This document shows, piece by piece, positions 1 through 8,170 of a stretch of 51,131 nt of DNA. The DNA comes from an uncultured Desulfobulbaceae bacterium (lineage in GTDB: Bacteria; Desulfobacterota; Desulfobulbia; Desulfobulbales; BM004), in assembly GCA_945787325.1 (NCBI GenBank), contig CALZHP010000009.1, positions 1 to 51,131 of the forward strand, in the 5' to 3' direction. How positions within the stretch are numbered: the stretch's first letter is position 1; the number at the start of each line of letters is the position of its first letter. The position numbers and the translations under genes are program-made. The notes beneath the pieces are model-generated. The model was not told where the DNA came from, did no database searches, and saw only the letters and a program-made list of their open reading frames with translations.

Positions 1-33
1 ATGGATACCGTGGTGCAAGTAGCCAAAGCCTAA
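1..33 (+). CDS. 3' end of an upstream gene (partial)
   Basis: The first 33 bases read in frame 1 as ten residues (MDTVVQVAKA) and a TAA stop. The ATG at base 1 is only the window edge, so the true start lies upstream. The tail is too short to identify. The neighbours (multiheme cytochrome, TorD-like chaperone, TatA, Moco genes) make a Tat-exported molybdenum or tungsten oxidoreductase the likely upstream gene, but this is inferred from context only. Confidence 0.4.
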   Translation: MDTVVQVAKA

Positions 34-47
34 TTAATTCAACCTGC

Positions 48-82
48 CTCTTCCCCGTTCACAACAAAGGAACGGGGAAGGG
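48..82 (+). terminator. Hairpin after the upstream stop, possible terminator
   Basis: CTTCCCCGTTC (50-60) and GAACGGGGAAG (70-80) are perfect 11-bp complements around a 9-nt loop, and T-G and C-G pairs extend the stem to 48-82. It begins 15 nt after the stop at 31-33. The downstream side (gagcagtattatt) is only weakly T-rich, so termination may be partial or the structure may instead protect mRNA ends. Confidence 0.5.
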
Positions 83-146
83 AGCAGTATTATTAAGGAT
101 AAAAAACGATTAACGGAAAAGGTTTCATGGGCGGTGATACTTACAA

Positions 147-1496
147 GTGAAACTGAAAATTCTGCTTTCAATTTTAATTGTATTTGCTGTGGTAATCGCA
201 GCTTTATTTACTGCAGATTTTCATACATCCCGCCCTTCATTTTGCGGATCATGCCACATGATGAAAAGATACTACAATAGCTGGGCCTCAGGAACACATA
301 ATGAGGTCAAATGTATAGAATGTCATTACTCCCCCTCCGGAGGGAGCTCCTCATTCGGTGCGAAATTCAAGGGCCTGGGACAACTCTATACATATGTATC
401 CACTTACACAAAGAGTAGAAGCGCTCGAAAACCGCTATCGGTTAATGACTCAAACTGCATGACAAACAATTGTCATCCAGGAGCAAAACTGGACGAAAAA
501 AAATATGTTTTTGGCGAAAAGGCTCTCTATATCCATAAAACTCATTTTGAAAACACTATTGAAGGGCAGACGCTTCACTGCGATTCATGCCACCAGCATC
601 TTTCCGCCGGCAAACATCTGGAGGTACCCAAGGAAGCTTGTTTTCTCTGTCATTTTATGAATATGGGATTTAATCAGGACCAGGGAAAATGCTCACTCTG
701 TCATACCATACCGACAAAACCGCTGCAAAGACAAAAGAAAGAGGTAAAGCCGGGAGAAAAACCCGTTACCCATCAAAGCCTTGCAGAGGCAAATGTGGAT
801 TGTCAAAGCTGCCATTATGAACTTGTCCATGGCAATGGCGAGATAAAGGAAGAAGAATGCGTCAACTGTCACAATACGCCAGAAATATTAGCAAATGCGG
901 ATGACATGGAATTGTTGCACCAGAAACATATTGAGGAGCAGAACGCCGGGTGTTTTGATTGTCACCGGCCAATAAGGCATGAACAGATTGATTTCCTGGA
1001 CCCTGTACGAGAGGCCTGTTTTGTTTGTCATCCCAACCATCATAATTACCAGAAACAGCTTCTACTCGGCAAAGAACGGCAAGGGGCAATGAATGTTCCC
1101 GGCCTGATGTATGATGTGAAGACCAACTGTATTGGCTGTCATACTGAGAAACGGTTTATAAAGGGTGAAAAAGTACTCCATGGATCTGCTGAAGCATGCG
1201 TTGCCTGTCATACTGAAAAACACTACGGCATGCTTGAGGTATGGAAAGACAGGATCAAGGAAGAACTGGAGTATGCCCTGGAAATAGAAAAAGCAGCAGA
1301 TCAAGCCATTAAGGCTGCAGAGGACATGGTACCCATGGAGAAGTTAAATCAGGCAAAAGGGATGTTGCGAAAGGGGCAAAAAAATCTGCGTCTGGTTGAA
1401 TATGGCGGAGGTGTCCATAATTATAAGTATTCCATAGTGCTTCTTGACTCCGCCATGAATAATTTTGAAGACCTGATAGATCTGCTTAAGGAGTAA
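147..1496 (+). CDS. Membrane-anchored dodecaheme c-type cytochrome, NapC/NirT-like N-terminus
   Basis: This protein (449 aa) probably moves electrons from the quinol pool to periplasmic acceptors. An uncleaved N-terminal membrane anchor (about residues 4-23) leads directly into a first heme site CGSCHMM, as in NapC/NirT/NrfH proteins, where the nearby Met can be a heme ligand. I count eleven CXXCH motifs plus one CX4CH (CMTNNCH, third in order), so twelve predicted hemes. NrfH and NapC carry four, so this is a fused or expanded form. The last 100 residues lack heme motifs, are helical and end in a GGVHNYKYS stretch resembling the GVHN motif near the C-termini of several multiheme cytochromes. 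The start is a GTG at 147, overlapping the stop of a seven-codon reading frame (127-150); no strong ribosome binding site is visible. The neighbouring TorD, TatA and Moco genes suggest it serves a molybdoenzyme. Confidence 0.85.
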   Translation: MKLKILLSILIVFAVVIAALFTADFHTSRPSFCGSCHMMKRYYNSWASGTHNEVKCIECHYSPSGGSSSFGAKFKGLGQLYTYVSTYTKSRSARKPLSVNDSNCMTNNCHPGAKLDEKKYVFGEKALYIHKTHFENTIEGQTLHCDSCHQHLSAGKHLEVPKEACFLCHFMNMGFNQDQGKCSLCHTIPTKPLQRQKKEVKPGEKPVTHQSLAEANVDCQSCHYELVHGNGEIKEEECVNCHNTPEILANADDMELLHQKHIEEQNAGCFDCHRPIRHEQIDFLDPVREACFVCHPNHHNYQKQLLLGKERQGAMNVPGLMYDVKTNCIGCHTEKRFIKGEKVLHGSAEACVACHTEKHYGMLEVWKDRIKEELEYALEIEKAADQAIKAAEDMVPMEKLNQAKGMLRKGQKNLRLVEYGGGVHNYKYSIVLLDSAMNNFEDLIDLLKE

Positions 1497-1660
1497 CCCA
1501 GCTGAGCTGGACTATTTTCAGTACCCTTAAGGGGTGTAAATGCCTTAACATAATAATTTCTGTCAAAGAACAACAGATAAGCACCCTAAAAAGCAGGGTA
1601 TAAACTTCGATTTCGAGAAAATTATTACTAGGGCACTAAAATATAATGCGAGGTACAGAC

Positions 1661-2335
1661 ATGACTGATTTAGAAGCGCAGGAAAAGGCTGAAGGAGCAA
1701 GGACACGGAGTAATATTTATGGATTTCTTTCGGCACTGTTCCGGGAAGAAATCAATGCTGAACGCCTCAGCCAAATAAAGGACCCGGGCATACAAGAGGT
1801 TTTGTCTGAAATGGGGATCCGATATGACATTTTCTCCCAAAAAGACCAGGACCAACTCCTCGAGGACCTTGCCGTAGAATACTGTCGACTGTTTTTAGGT
1901 CCGGACAAACACATTTCCCCCCACGAATCAATTCACCACCAAAGGGATGATGGAGATTGGGGAGCTCACTGGGGTGGTTCAACAGTTGATGTTAAGAAGT
2001 TTATTGAGACCGCCGGTCTTGAATATAAGCAGGAATATACCGGCATGCCTGATCATATCAGTGTTGAACTTGAATTTATGAAAGAGGCAGCCGGTCGAGA
2101 GGCACAGGCTATTGAAGAAAAAGATTGGGAAGGTGTTCATTATTGCCAAAAAATGGAAAAGAAATTTATTTGTGAGCACCTCATAAAATGGATCCCGGAT
2201 TTTTGTGATAAAATTATTTCCCAGGCAGAAATGTCTTTCTACGGTGATCTGGCTGATATTACAAAGAAATTTATTGCATTAGAAGTTGAAGAAATAGACG
2301 AATGTATAACTGAAAACGAAAGGAGAGATAATTAG
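1661..2335 (+). CDS. TorD-family molybdoenzyme maturation chaperone
   Basis: A 224-aa cytoplasmic, all-helical chaperone that binds an apo-molybdoenzyme, usually its Tat signal, and helps cofactor insertion before export. The family signature is seen as MPDHISVELEFM near residue 125, preceded by EYCRLFLGP and a PHESIH segment. The length fits TorD/DmsD/NarJ-like proteins. The ATG at 1661 is preferred because GAGG sits 7 nt upstream; an in-frame ATG at 1646 lacks such a site. It lies between the cytochrome and tatA, so its client is probably the oxidoreductase paired with that cytochrome. The exact subfamily (TorD, DmsD, NarJ) cannot be decided from sequence alone. Confidence 0.85.
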   Translation: MTDLEAQEKAEGARTRSNIYGFLSALFREEINAERLSQIKDPGIQEVLSEMGIRYDIFSQKDQDQLLEDLAVEYCRLFLGPDKHISPHESIHHQRDDGDWGAHWGGSTVDVKKFIETAGLEYKQEYTGMPDHISVELEFMKEAAGREAQAIEEKDWEGVHYCQKMEKKFICEHLIKWIPDFCDKIISQAEMSFYGDLADITKKFIALEVEEIDECITENERRDN

Positions 2336-2400
2336 CAGTAATAATTGAAGTCTGAAGAATATAGTAAAAAAGAAGAACAATAAGTTTTGAGGTAAAGAAA

Positions 2401-2565
2401 ATGTTAGGTTTAGGAACTCCTGAATTACTGATTATCATGGCCATTGCTTTTCTGATTTTCGGCGGTAGTAAATTGCCGGAGATTGGTTCCGGCCTTGGCA
2501 AAGGCATAAGCTCATTTAAAAAAGGAATAAAGGAGGTTGATGAGACTACAAAGCCTGATGCGTAA
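2401..2565 (+). CDS. tatA: Sec-independent translocase component TatA/TatE
   Basis: A 54-residue protein. Residues 1-20 form a membrane helix beginning MLGLGTPELLII, followed by the FGGSKLPEIGSGLGKGISSF hinge and amphipathic helix that define TatA/TatE. TatA oligomers form the pore for folded, cofactor-loaded substrates. It is shorter than usual (about 60-90 aa) because the acidic C-terminal tail is cut to about 12 residues. GAGG at 2389-2392 is a good ribosome binding site, 8 nt from the ATG. It sits directly after the TorD-like chaperone, which fits export of a molybdoenzyme; tatB and tatC are not in the window. Confidence 0.93.
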   Translation: MLGLGTPELLIIMAIAFLIFGGSKLPEIGSGLGKGISSFKKGIKEVDETTKPDA

Positions 2566-2593
2566 GAGAATTTAATTGGTTAATTAATTAAAA

Positions 2594-2723
2594 AACTCCG
2601 AGCCAAAAGACCTACGTCAAAATCAACAATTCGTAAGCGATCACTGGGTAGCTTACAGATATGGTCTGCGGCCGATAGGGCAGCTCTGGAAACGGTTTTG
2701 CCTCCCGTGTTTGGAAAGGAGCG
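2594..2723 (+). promoter_or_regulatory. Molybdenum cofactor (Moco) riboswitch
   Basis: The 160-bp leader of moaA folds like the Moco RNA motif. AGACC (2608-2612) pairs with GGTCT (2663-2667); GTAAGC (2633-2638) pairs with GCTTAC (2651-2656); GGCA (2679-2682) pairs with TGCC (2699-2702) around a CTG-GAAA-CGG tetraloop; CTCC (2595-2598) can pair with GGAG (2718-2721). The first stem carries CCTACG (2611-2616) opposite TATGG (2660-2664), nearly the classic 11-nt GAAA tetraloop receptor. The 3' part, GCCTCCCGTGTTTGGAAAGG, closely resembles the E. coli moaA leader as I remember it. The GGAG is also the moaA ribosome binding site, so ligand binding probably blocks translation when Moco is plentiful. 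Confidence 0.87.
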
Positions 2724-2727
2724 TTAT

Positions 2728-3768
2728 ATGATAAAAAATCATAATAAGCACCATACCCCTTATGCCAGTCCGGTAATCCACCAAAAGACTGGTAACCTCG
2801 TTGATTTGCAGGGTCGCCGCATTACCTACCTGCGACTGGCTATTACCGACCGCTGTAATCTGCGATGCCGCTATTGCCGTCCGGAAGATGGTGTTCCCTT
2901 CATCCCCCACAAAGAAATACTCAGCTTTGAAGAACTGGAACGTCTTGTAGCTATTTTTTGCGATCTTGGCATTAAAAAGGTGCGGGTGACAGGTGGTGAA
3001 CCGTTTTCAAGGCGGGGCTGCATGCCATTTCTGGTAAGGCTGAGGAGGATTGATAGAGTACAGCATCTTCATATCACTACAAACGGAGTGAAAACTTCAC
3101 GATACCTGGATGAACTTGCAGCGATTGGCCTTGACGGCATTAATGTCAGTCTTGACACCCTCGATCATAATAGATTCCGGGAGATAACCAGACGTGATTA
3201 CCTTGATTCTGTCCTGCAAACTGTTCACGGTGCCCTTGCGCGGGGTACCCCACTTAAAATTAACAGTGTTGTTCTTGAAGACACAAGTGATGATGAAATT
3301 ATCCAGCTGGCAGGATTGGCCCGGGATTTTCCTATTACCTTACGATTTATCGAAAGAATGCCGTTTTCAGGAACAGTTCGAACGGCGAGGCTTAAAAACG
3401 GCAATTTGTCATTACGGCTGAAAAGAATTTTCCCTGAAATTGAAGAATGCAATGTAGATATACCGACTACCGCCCGCATCTTCACTATGCCGGACTTCAA
3501 AGGAAACCTCGGGATTATTCAAGGCTATTCAAGATTATTCTGCCAAAGATGTAACAAGGTGCGCATTACCCCCTCAGGCATGTTGAAGACCTGCCTATAT
3601 GACAATGGTGCCCTTGACTTGAAGAAACTGCTGCGAGATGGAGCTGGTGATTACGAGATCAGGAAGGCAATTATCAACTGTGTGCAGAAACGTTTTGCAA
3701 ACGGACACGAGGCAGAACGTTTTTCCAGTCGGGCAAGTGAGCCGTCGATGGCAATGATTGGGGGGTGA
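2728..3768 (+). CDS. moaA: GTP 3',8-cyclase MoaA (Moco step 1)
   Basis: A radical SAM enzyme that, with MoaC, converts GTP to cyclic pyranopterin monophosphate. Cys43, Cys47 and Cys50 form the CX3CX2C radical-SAM cluster site (CNLRCRYC), followed by the GGEP motif. Cys272, Cys275 and Cys289 form the second, GTP-binding [4Fe-4S] site. The protein ends in the conserved Gly-Gly. Length is 346 aa, slightly above the family norm (about 330) because of a short N-terminal extension. The ATG at 2728 is chosen because GGAAAGGAG lies just upstream; an earlier TTG at 2698 falls inside the riboswitch. The stop is followed after 4 nt by the exporter start, so the genes are cotranscribed. Confidence 0.96.
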   Translation: MIKNHNKHHTPYASPVIHQKTGNLVDLQGRRITYLRLAITDRCNLRCRYCRPEDGVPFIPHKEILSFEELERLVAIFCDLGIKKVRVTGGEPFSRRGCMPFLVRLRRIDRVQHLHITTNGVKTSRYLDELAAIGLDGINVSLDTLDHNRFREITRRDYLDSVLQTVHGALARGTPLKINSVVLEDTSDDEIIQLAGLARDFPITLRFIERMPFSGTVRTARLKNGNLSLRLKRIFPEIEECNVDIPTTARIFTMPDFKGNLGIIQGYSRLFCQRCNKVRITPSGMLKTCLYDNGALDLKKLLRDGAGDYEIRKAIINCVQKRFANGHEAERFSSRASEPSMAMIGG

Positions 3769-3772
3769 TAGT

Positions 3773-4537
3773 ATGTCCGACCTTACCATTTCAATTTTTC
3801 TGCTTGCATTCATTTTTGCCATTGTTGCATTTTTCTATGCATCGGTCGGCCTGGGCGGCGGGTCTTCCTATACCGCCCTGCTGGCAATATTCGGGGCAGG
3901 GATTACAACCATCCCCATGGTGTCACTGACCCTTAATGTATTGGTAACAACGGTTGGTAGTATCATTTTTTTGTCTCAGAGGCATGGCCGTCTGCGTCTT
4001 ATTGCACCATTTCTGGTCACCTCCATTCCGATGGCATATGTAGGGGGTATGCTGCACATGCCGAAGATTCTCTTTTATATGGTGTTGTTAGTTTCTCTGA
4101 TTTTTGCAGCCTTGCGCGTCTATTTTCCCAAAAAAACAAAGCCGTTATCGCTTGATGGTCGGGGTAAGTTTTTTCTGGCGCTTGGATGTGGAGCTGTTCT
4201 TGGACTAATAGCCGGTATCGCCGGCATTGGCGGTGGAGTGTATCTTGTGCCGCTTATTATCCTCTTAGGGCTGGGCACAGCAAAAGAGGCTGCAGCATGT
4301 GGTGCTTTTTTCATCTGGGTCAATTCTGTGGCAGGACTGGCAGCCCGTGTACAGTACAACAGCATAGATCTTTATCCCTACATACCTTTGGTAATAGGAG
4401 CGGTGATCGGCGGTTTGGCAGGTTCCATATTAGGGGCCGGGCGTTTTGAACCTCGTACAATGCAAAGAATTCTTGGCACAGTGCTCGTAGTAGCAATCTT
4501 TTTTCTAGGCAGAAAAATCGCCATAACCATGATGTAA
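3773..4537 (+). CDS. TauE/SafE-family anion exporter
   Basis: A 254-aa polytopic inner-membrane protein with about eight hydrophobic segments and the two glycine-rich repeats typical of the family: SVGLGGGSSYTALLAIFGAG near the N-terminus and GLIAGIAGIGGGVYLVPLI in the second half. Family members export sulfite, sulfoacetate or related small anions. The ATG at 3773 is preferred over an in-frame TTG at 3758, with a G-rich ribosome binding site overlapping the moaA stop. Its place between moaA and moeA is unusual. It may remove an oxyanion product of the molybdoenzyme or handle molybdate/tungstate, but the substrate cannot be read from the sequence. Confidence 0.85.
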   Translation: MSDLTISIFLLAFIFAIVAFFYASVGLGGGSSYTALLAIFGAGITTIPMVSLTLNVLVTTVGSIIFLSQRHGRLRLIAPFLVTSIPMAYVGGMLHMPKILFYMVLLVSLIFAALRVYFPKKTKPLSLDGRGKFFLALGCGAVLGLIAGIAGIGGGVYLVPLIILLGLGTAKEAAACGAFFIWVNSVAGLAARVQYNSIDLYPYIPLVIGAVIGGLAGSILGAGRFEPRTMQRILGTVLVVAIFFLGRKIAITMM

Positions 4538-4553
4538 GAAAAAGGAACACACC

Positions 4554-5873
4554 ATGAATGAAATACATCAATCATCTCAATTTGTTAAGGATTACCAAAC
4601 GTGGACGGGCATCGGAAAGAGAACCGAAAGTCCGGGAAGCGCAAAAAGAAAACATAACATGATCGAAATATGGGAAGCGCTTCAGATTATCCGGGATAAT
4701 CACCCATCTCCTATGGTTGCAAAACTGCCTTTGCTTGATGCACTTGGGAAACGACTCGCCGTGGATATTTTGGCGCCGGAGCCATCTCCTCGCTATACCA
4801 ACAGTGCCATGGATGGTTTTGCGGTACGATGGGAGGATGTAGGGCCCGTTGCCGGAGGTGTCCCAATTACACTTGTAATTGCCGGCGAAAGCCAGGCTGG
4901 AATTCCCTTTTCATGCAAGTGTCAGTCCGGCCAGGCAATCAGAATCAGCACCGGTGCCATGCTTCCCAAAGGTACGGATACAGTTGTTCGGGTAGAAGAT
5001 ACCCGAACCGAAGATGACCGGGTAACAGTAATGCAGGTCCGAAAAAAAGGGCAGGATATTAGAAGGGCAGGTGAAGAGTTTAATGTCGGGGAGTTGTTAT
5101 TGCCCCAGGGAACAGCCTTACAGGCTCCTCAGTTAGGGTTGTTGACGTCGGTCGGTATTACTGAAGTGGCAGTTTATGACCCGCCTCAAGTCTCACTGGT
5201 GGTCACCGGTACGGAACTGGCTGCTCCCGGCGAATCCGTTGCTCCGCATCAGATCCGGGATTCCAACTCCATCATGCTGACTGCCGCTGTACGACAGGCG
5301 GGTGGAAAGGTTGTAGCCAGGCATTACACGGGGGATACTCTTGCAGATACCGTAGCATCCATTAGGAAATCAACAAATAAATCTGGGGTTATCATTGTCA
5401 CGGGCGGCGTTTCTGTGGGAGAGCATGATCATGTAAAAGAGGCAGTCCGTGAATGCGGCTTTGTCGAATTATTCTGGCGTGTCAAGCAAAAACCGGGTAA
5501 GCCTCTGTTCTTCGCACGCAAGGATGACTGCCTGCTTTTTGGTCTGCCTGGTAATCCGGTCTCCGGTTTTATGTGTTTCATGTATTATATCCAGCCACTC
5601 CTCCGCAGCATGCAGGGGAGGAACTTTTCCTGGCGAACGGCAAAGGCCCGGTTTGACAACTCCGTCAGAAACAGTGGGGGGCGGACCAATTTTATGCGTA
5701 TCGGCGTAAAGAAGGAAGAAAGCGGTTTTATAATTGCCGAAGTTCTGGCAAAACAGGGGTCGCACATGCTCGGATCAATTGCCCGAGCCGATGGATTCAT
5801 TATTATGGAGCCCGGGAAATTTATCCCTGAAGGGAGCTGGCATGAAGTCTATTTATTTCCATGGAGGAATTGA
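4554..5873 (+). CDS. moeA: Molybdopterin molybdenumtransferase MoeA
   Basis: MoeA inserts molybdenum (or tungsten) into adenylylated molybdopterin. Visible signatures are NSAMDGFAVR, DSNSIMLTAAVRQAGG, the GGVSVGEHDHVKE loop of the MPT-binding domain and FGLPGNPVSGF, followed by the C-terminal beta domain IV. The chosen ATG has AAGGA 8 nt upstream and gives 439 aa. About 35 N-terminal residues precede the first family-typical residues (MIEIWEALQII); an internal ATG at 4659 would remove them but has a poorer ribosome binding site. The gene follows the exporter by 16 nt and ends 1 nt before the MOSC start, so it belongs to the riboswitch-controlled operon. Confidence 0.95.
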   Translation: MNEIHQSSQFVKDYQTWTGIGKRTESPGSAKRKHNMIEIWEALQIIRDNHPSPMVAKLPLLDALGKRLAVDILAPEPSPRYTNSAMDGFAVRWEDVGPVAGGVPITLVIAGESQAGIPFSCKCQSGQAIRISTGAMLPKGTDTVVRVEDTRTEDDRVTVMQVRKKGQDIRRAGEEFNVGELLLPQGTALQAPQLGLLTSVGITEVAVYDPPQVSLVVTGTELAAPGESVAPHQIRDSNSIMLTAAVRQAGGKVVARHYTGDTLADTVASIRKSTNKSGVIIVTGGVSVGEHDHVKEAVRECGFVELFWRVKQKPGKPLFFARKDDCLLFGLPGNPVSGFMCFMYYIQPLLRSMQGRNFSWRTAKARFDNSVRNSGGRTNFMRIGVKKEESGFIIAEVLAKQGSHMLGSIARADGFIIMEPGKFIPEGSWHEVYLFPWRN

Positions 5874-5874
5874 C

Positions 5875-6366
5875 ATGGCCACAGTAGAAGCAATTTGCAT
5901 AAGCAAAAAAAAGGGAATAGTAAAAAAAGCGGTGGATATCGGTATTTTTGTAGTGGAATGGGGAATTGCCGGTGATGCTCACGGGGGTAAATGGCACCGT
6001 CAGGTGTCGCTCCTGGCCGGCGAGAGTATCGACAATGTTAAAAAGAAACTTCCCGGACTTCGTGACGGTGCCTTTGCAGAAAACATCATTACCCGTGGCA
6101 TGGATCTTTCAGCCATTCAGGTTGGCGACCGTCTGCATTTGGGTGATACAGTGATTCTGGAAATTACCCAGATCGGAAAAAAATGCCATAATGACGGCTG
6201 CGCCATCAAAAAGGCAACAGGTGACTGCATTATGCCCAAAGAGGGACTTTTTTCTAAGGTGATACGTGGCGGAAGTGTAAAGCACGGTGATCGTATTAAA
6301 CAACGATTCGGGATCGTATCCAGAAAAGGTGAACACCTTTCAAGGGTACAGGGAGCACCAGCATAA
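5875..6366 (+). CDS. MOSC-domain protein
   Basis: A 163-aa single-domain MOSC (Moco sulfurase C-terminal) protein. Typical features are the GIAGDAHGGKWHRQVSLL segment, FAENIITRG, VGDRLHLGD and the Cys-containing CHNDGCAIKK region. MOSC domains bind or transfer sulfur during Moco maturation. A ribosome binding site GGAGG (5863-5867) lies 7 nt before the ATG, inside the end of moeA; reading further upstream only gives a moeA-overlapping extension. It is the last gene of the moaA operon. Its exact acceptor and whether it acts on Moco or a related cofactor are unknown. Confidence 0.9.
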   Translation: MATVEAICISKKKGIVKKAVDIGIFVVEWGIAGDAHGGKWHRQVSLLAGESIDNVKKKLPGLRDGAFAENIITRGMDLSAIQVGDRLHLGDTVILEITQIGKKCHNDGCAIKKATGDCIMPKEGLFSKVIRGGSVKHGDRIKQRFGIVSRKGEHLSRVQGAPA

Positions 6367-6821
6367 TTATTAACGCGGCCTTGACAAGGGGAAAATCTTA
6401 TTCATAATCTTATCAGATGGAATCTGAATCTGATTTCCTCTCAGATACCAATTTCCGGCTTCCCATTGCTGTTATCTGTAAGATAGGCTATCGGTCAAAT
6501 TGCGGTATGATCGAATCATTCTAAAAGGACAAATACTCTCATCGATTCTGTTCGGCGAGTAGTCATCAGTATGCTCTTCATTTTCAAAATTTATTCTTTC
6601 CTAAAACCTGAAACAGCCCTTTATTGTCAACAAATAGTTTAGGTAAATAACTGAAATTTTCTGGTCTTTAGCCTTCTGAATTCTATATTCTTCATTACAC
6701 ACCACTGAACACTTTACTTTCCCTTTGTAATTTTATTCTATAGCGTTATATAGAAATAGAGCCTTATTAAGTAATCACTTGAACGAGCTTCATTTGAGCA
6801 AGTATAAATTCGTGATATTTG
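6367..6821 (+). other. 455-bp intergenic region without a convincing gene
   Basis: AT-rich sequence with stops in all frames. CCTTG and CAAGG just after the MOSC stop form a weak hairpin, but no clear T-tract follows. I see no tRNA, repeat or recognisable regulatory motif. The composition change suggests a boundary between the Moco operon and the small genes that follow. Confidence 0.5.
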
Positions 6822-7268
6822 ATGTTTAGTTTGTCAAAAAAAGTTCTTTCAACACATGGCCCTCAATACACACGAGTCTTGATTGAAGAATATTTTGATC
6901 GAGCTATACGAAATAAATTTATTTTTTCTGAAGCCTTTTTAGAAACATCCAAAAAAGATAAGTCATTAAGGGTAGTAATAAAGTCAAATCCTCTTTTGCG
7001 ACGATCTTTCCCTACCAGGTATAAAATAACATTTGAAGAAACTGATGCAGGCTCGGAAGTTATTATTAAATCAGGTAGTCTGATTTGGAGGTTATTTGTT
7101 GTTCTGTTAGGGTTTGCTGTGTTTTGCATTGCATCACCGGGTGCACTTTTCTTAAATAATTATTTTATAGAAATTGCTCTAATTACAGCTGGTATTTCTT
7201 TACTGGTATTCATGAGTCTTTTAGAAAGGAATAAGGTCGCAAAAGCGATAATCGAATCAATAAAATGA
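6822..7268 (+). CDS. Small membrane protein of unknown function
   Basis: A 148-aa protein I do not recognise. Residues 1-85 are soluble, mixed and basic. Two hydrophobic segments follow (about residues 89-110 and 113-134), ending in a short charged tail, so the N-terminal part would sit at the membrane surface. The start is taken at ATG 6822; a TTG lies immediately before it. No strong ribosome binding site is visible. Codon use and AT content match the flanking intergenic DNA more than the Moco operon, so it may be recently acquired or fast evolving. Confidence 0.55.
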   Translation: MFSLSKKVLSTHGPQYTRVLIEEYFDRAIRNKFIFSEAFLETSKKDKSLRVVIKSNPLLRRSFPTRYKITFEETDAGSEVIIKSGSLIWRLFVVLLGFAVFCIASPGALFLNNYFIEIALITAGISLLVFMSLLERNKVAKAIIESIK

Positions 7269-7385
7269 ACAACTGGACAGCGACCGCTGAGGATACCAGG
7301 GGAGATGGGTTTTTAATAGGCGAGCGTTGTACCGGGCATATCTATTTGTGTAAAACTCTAACCCTATAAATTATTGGAGTGACAA

Positions 7386-7679
7386 ATGTCTGCATATCTT
7401 GTAGGCCACATCACGGTAAAGGATGATCAACTTTGGCAGGAGTATGTGGCTGGTGTTCAGGAATCACTTGCTCATTTTGAATCTAAGATTATTTTCCGAG
7501 GTCAGCTTGCAGCTGTTCTTACTGGTAAACATGGACACGATCTTCTCGTAGTCATCGATTTTCCTGATCAAACCACTCTCAACGCGTGGTATCAATCAGA
7601 AAAGTATCAGGCGCTTATCCCACTTAGGGATGAAGCGGCTGATGTAGTAATCACGTCTTATGAAGTTTATGGGAATTAA
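7386..7679 (+). CDS. DUF1330-family protein
   Basis: A 97-aa protein matching the DUF1330 family, small dimeric alpha/beta-barrel proteins related in fold to antibiotic-biosynthesis monooxygenases. Family features seen are the initial AYLVGHITVKD strand, the central FRG...LLVVIDFPD block and WYQSEKYQALIPLRDEAA near the C-terminus. Length is normal. TTGGAGTGACAA upstream provides a ribosome binding site. The biochemical role of the family is not established. It ends 1 nt before the next start, so the two genes are probably cotranscribed. Confidence 0.8.
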   Translation: MSAYLVGHITVKDDQLWQEYVAGVQESLAHFESKIIFRGQLAAVLTGKHGHDLLVVIDFPDQTTLNAWYQSEKYQALIPLRDEAADVVITSYEVYGN

Positions 7680-7680
7680 A

Positions 7681-8145
7681 ATGAGTGAATCTCATAAAAC
7701 ACGTCTAATGCGCTGGGGTTTTAATCTTTTCCCGGCATTAAGAAGAACAGGGGGTCGTATAACGTATATTTCCAGTGATCTTAAAAAGGTTCGTATTAAA
7801 GTCCCTCTAAACTGGAAAACAAGAAACTATGTGGGGACAATATTTGGCGGATGCATATACGGCGCTGTTGATCCTGTTTATATGGTAATGTTTATTAAAT
7901 TACTGGGCCCGGGTTATATTCTTTGGGATAAGTCTGCAACAATTAAATACAAGAGACCAGGGAGGTCAACTTTGCATGCCGATTTCCAGGTTGATGATGA
8001 AGAACTTGAAATTATTCGGAACACACTGGATAAGGATGGAAAAACTAACCGTTCATATCAGGTTGAGATGCGGGATGAGAACAACAAAGTATGCACTTTG
8101 ATAGAAAAAACGTTGCATTTTAGAAAGAATGAAGTTGCACAGTAA
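7681..8145 (+). CDS. DUF4442 hotdog-fold protein (thioesterase-like)
   Basis: A 154-aa protein of the DUF4442/PaaI-like group, whose members have the acyl-CoA thioesterase hotdog fold. Visible features are the NWKTRNYVGTIFGGCIYGAV segment, where the hotdog helix lies, and IKYKRPGRSTLHADFQV with the long central strand. The ATG at 7681 starts 1 nt after the DUF1330 stop. Activity is not proved. With malonyl-CoA decarboxylase following, a role in acyl-CoA handling is a reasonable inference. Confidence 0.75.
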   Translation: MSESHKTRLMRWGFNLFPALRRTGGRITYISSDLKKVRIKVPLNWKTRNYVGTIFGGCIYGAVDPVYMVMFIKLLGPGYILWDKSATIKYKRPGRSTLHADFQVDDEELEIIRNTLDKDGKTNRSYQVEMRDENNKVCTLIEKTLHFRKNEVAQ

Positions 8146-8170
8146 ATTAGCACTCATTACAAGATATTTA

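Noticed and set aside
5734-5874. Longer N-terminus for the MOSC protein
   Set aside because: The extension overlaps moeA in another frame and lacks family similarity, while a GGAGG ribosome binding site marks ATG 5875.
6367-6821. Decayed gene on the minus strand
   Set aside because: Short open segments exist but none carries a recognisable motif or stable frame, so no gene is called.
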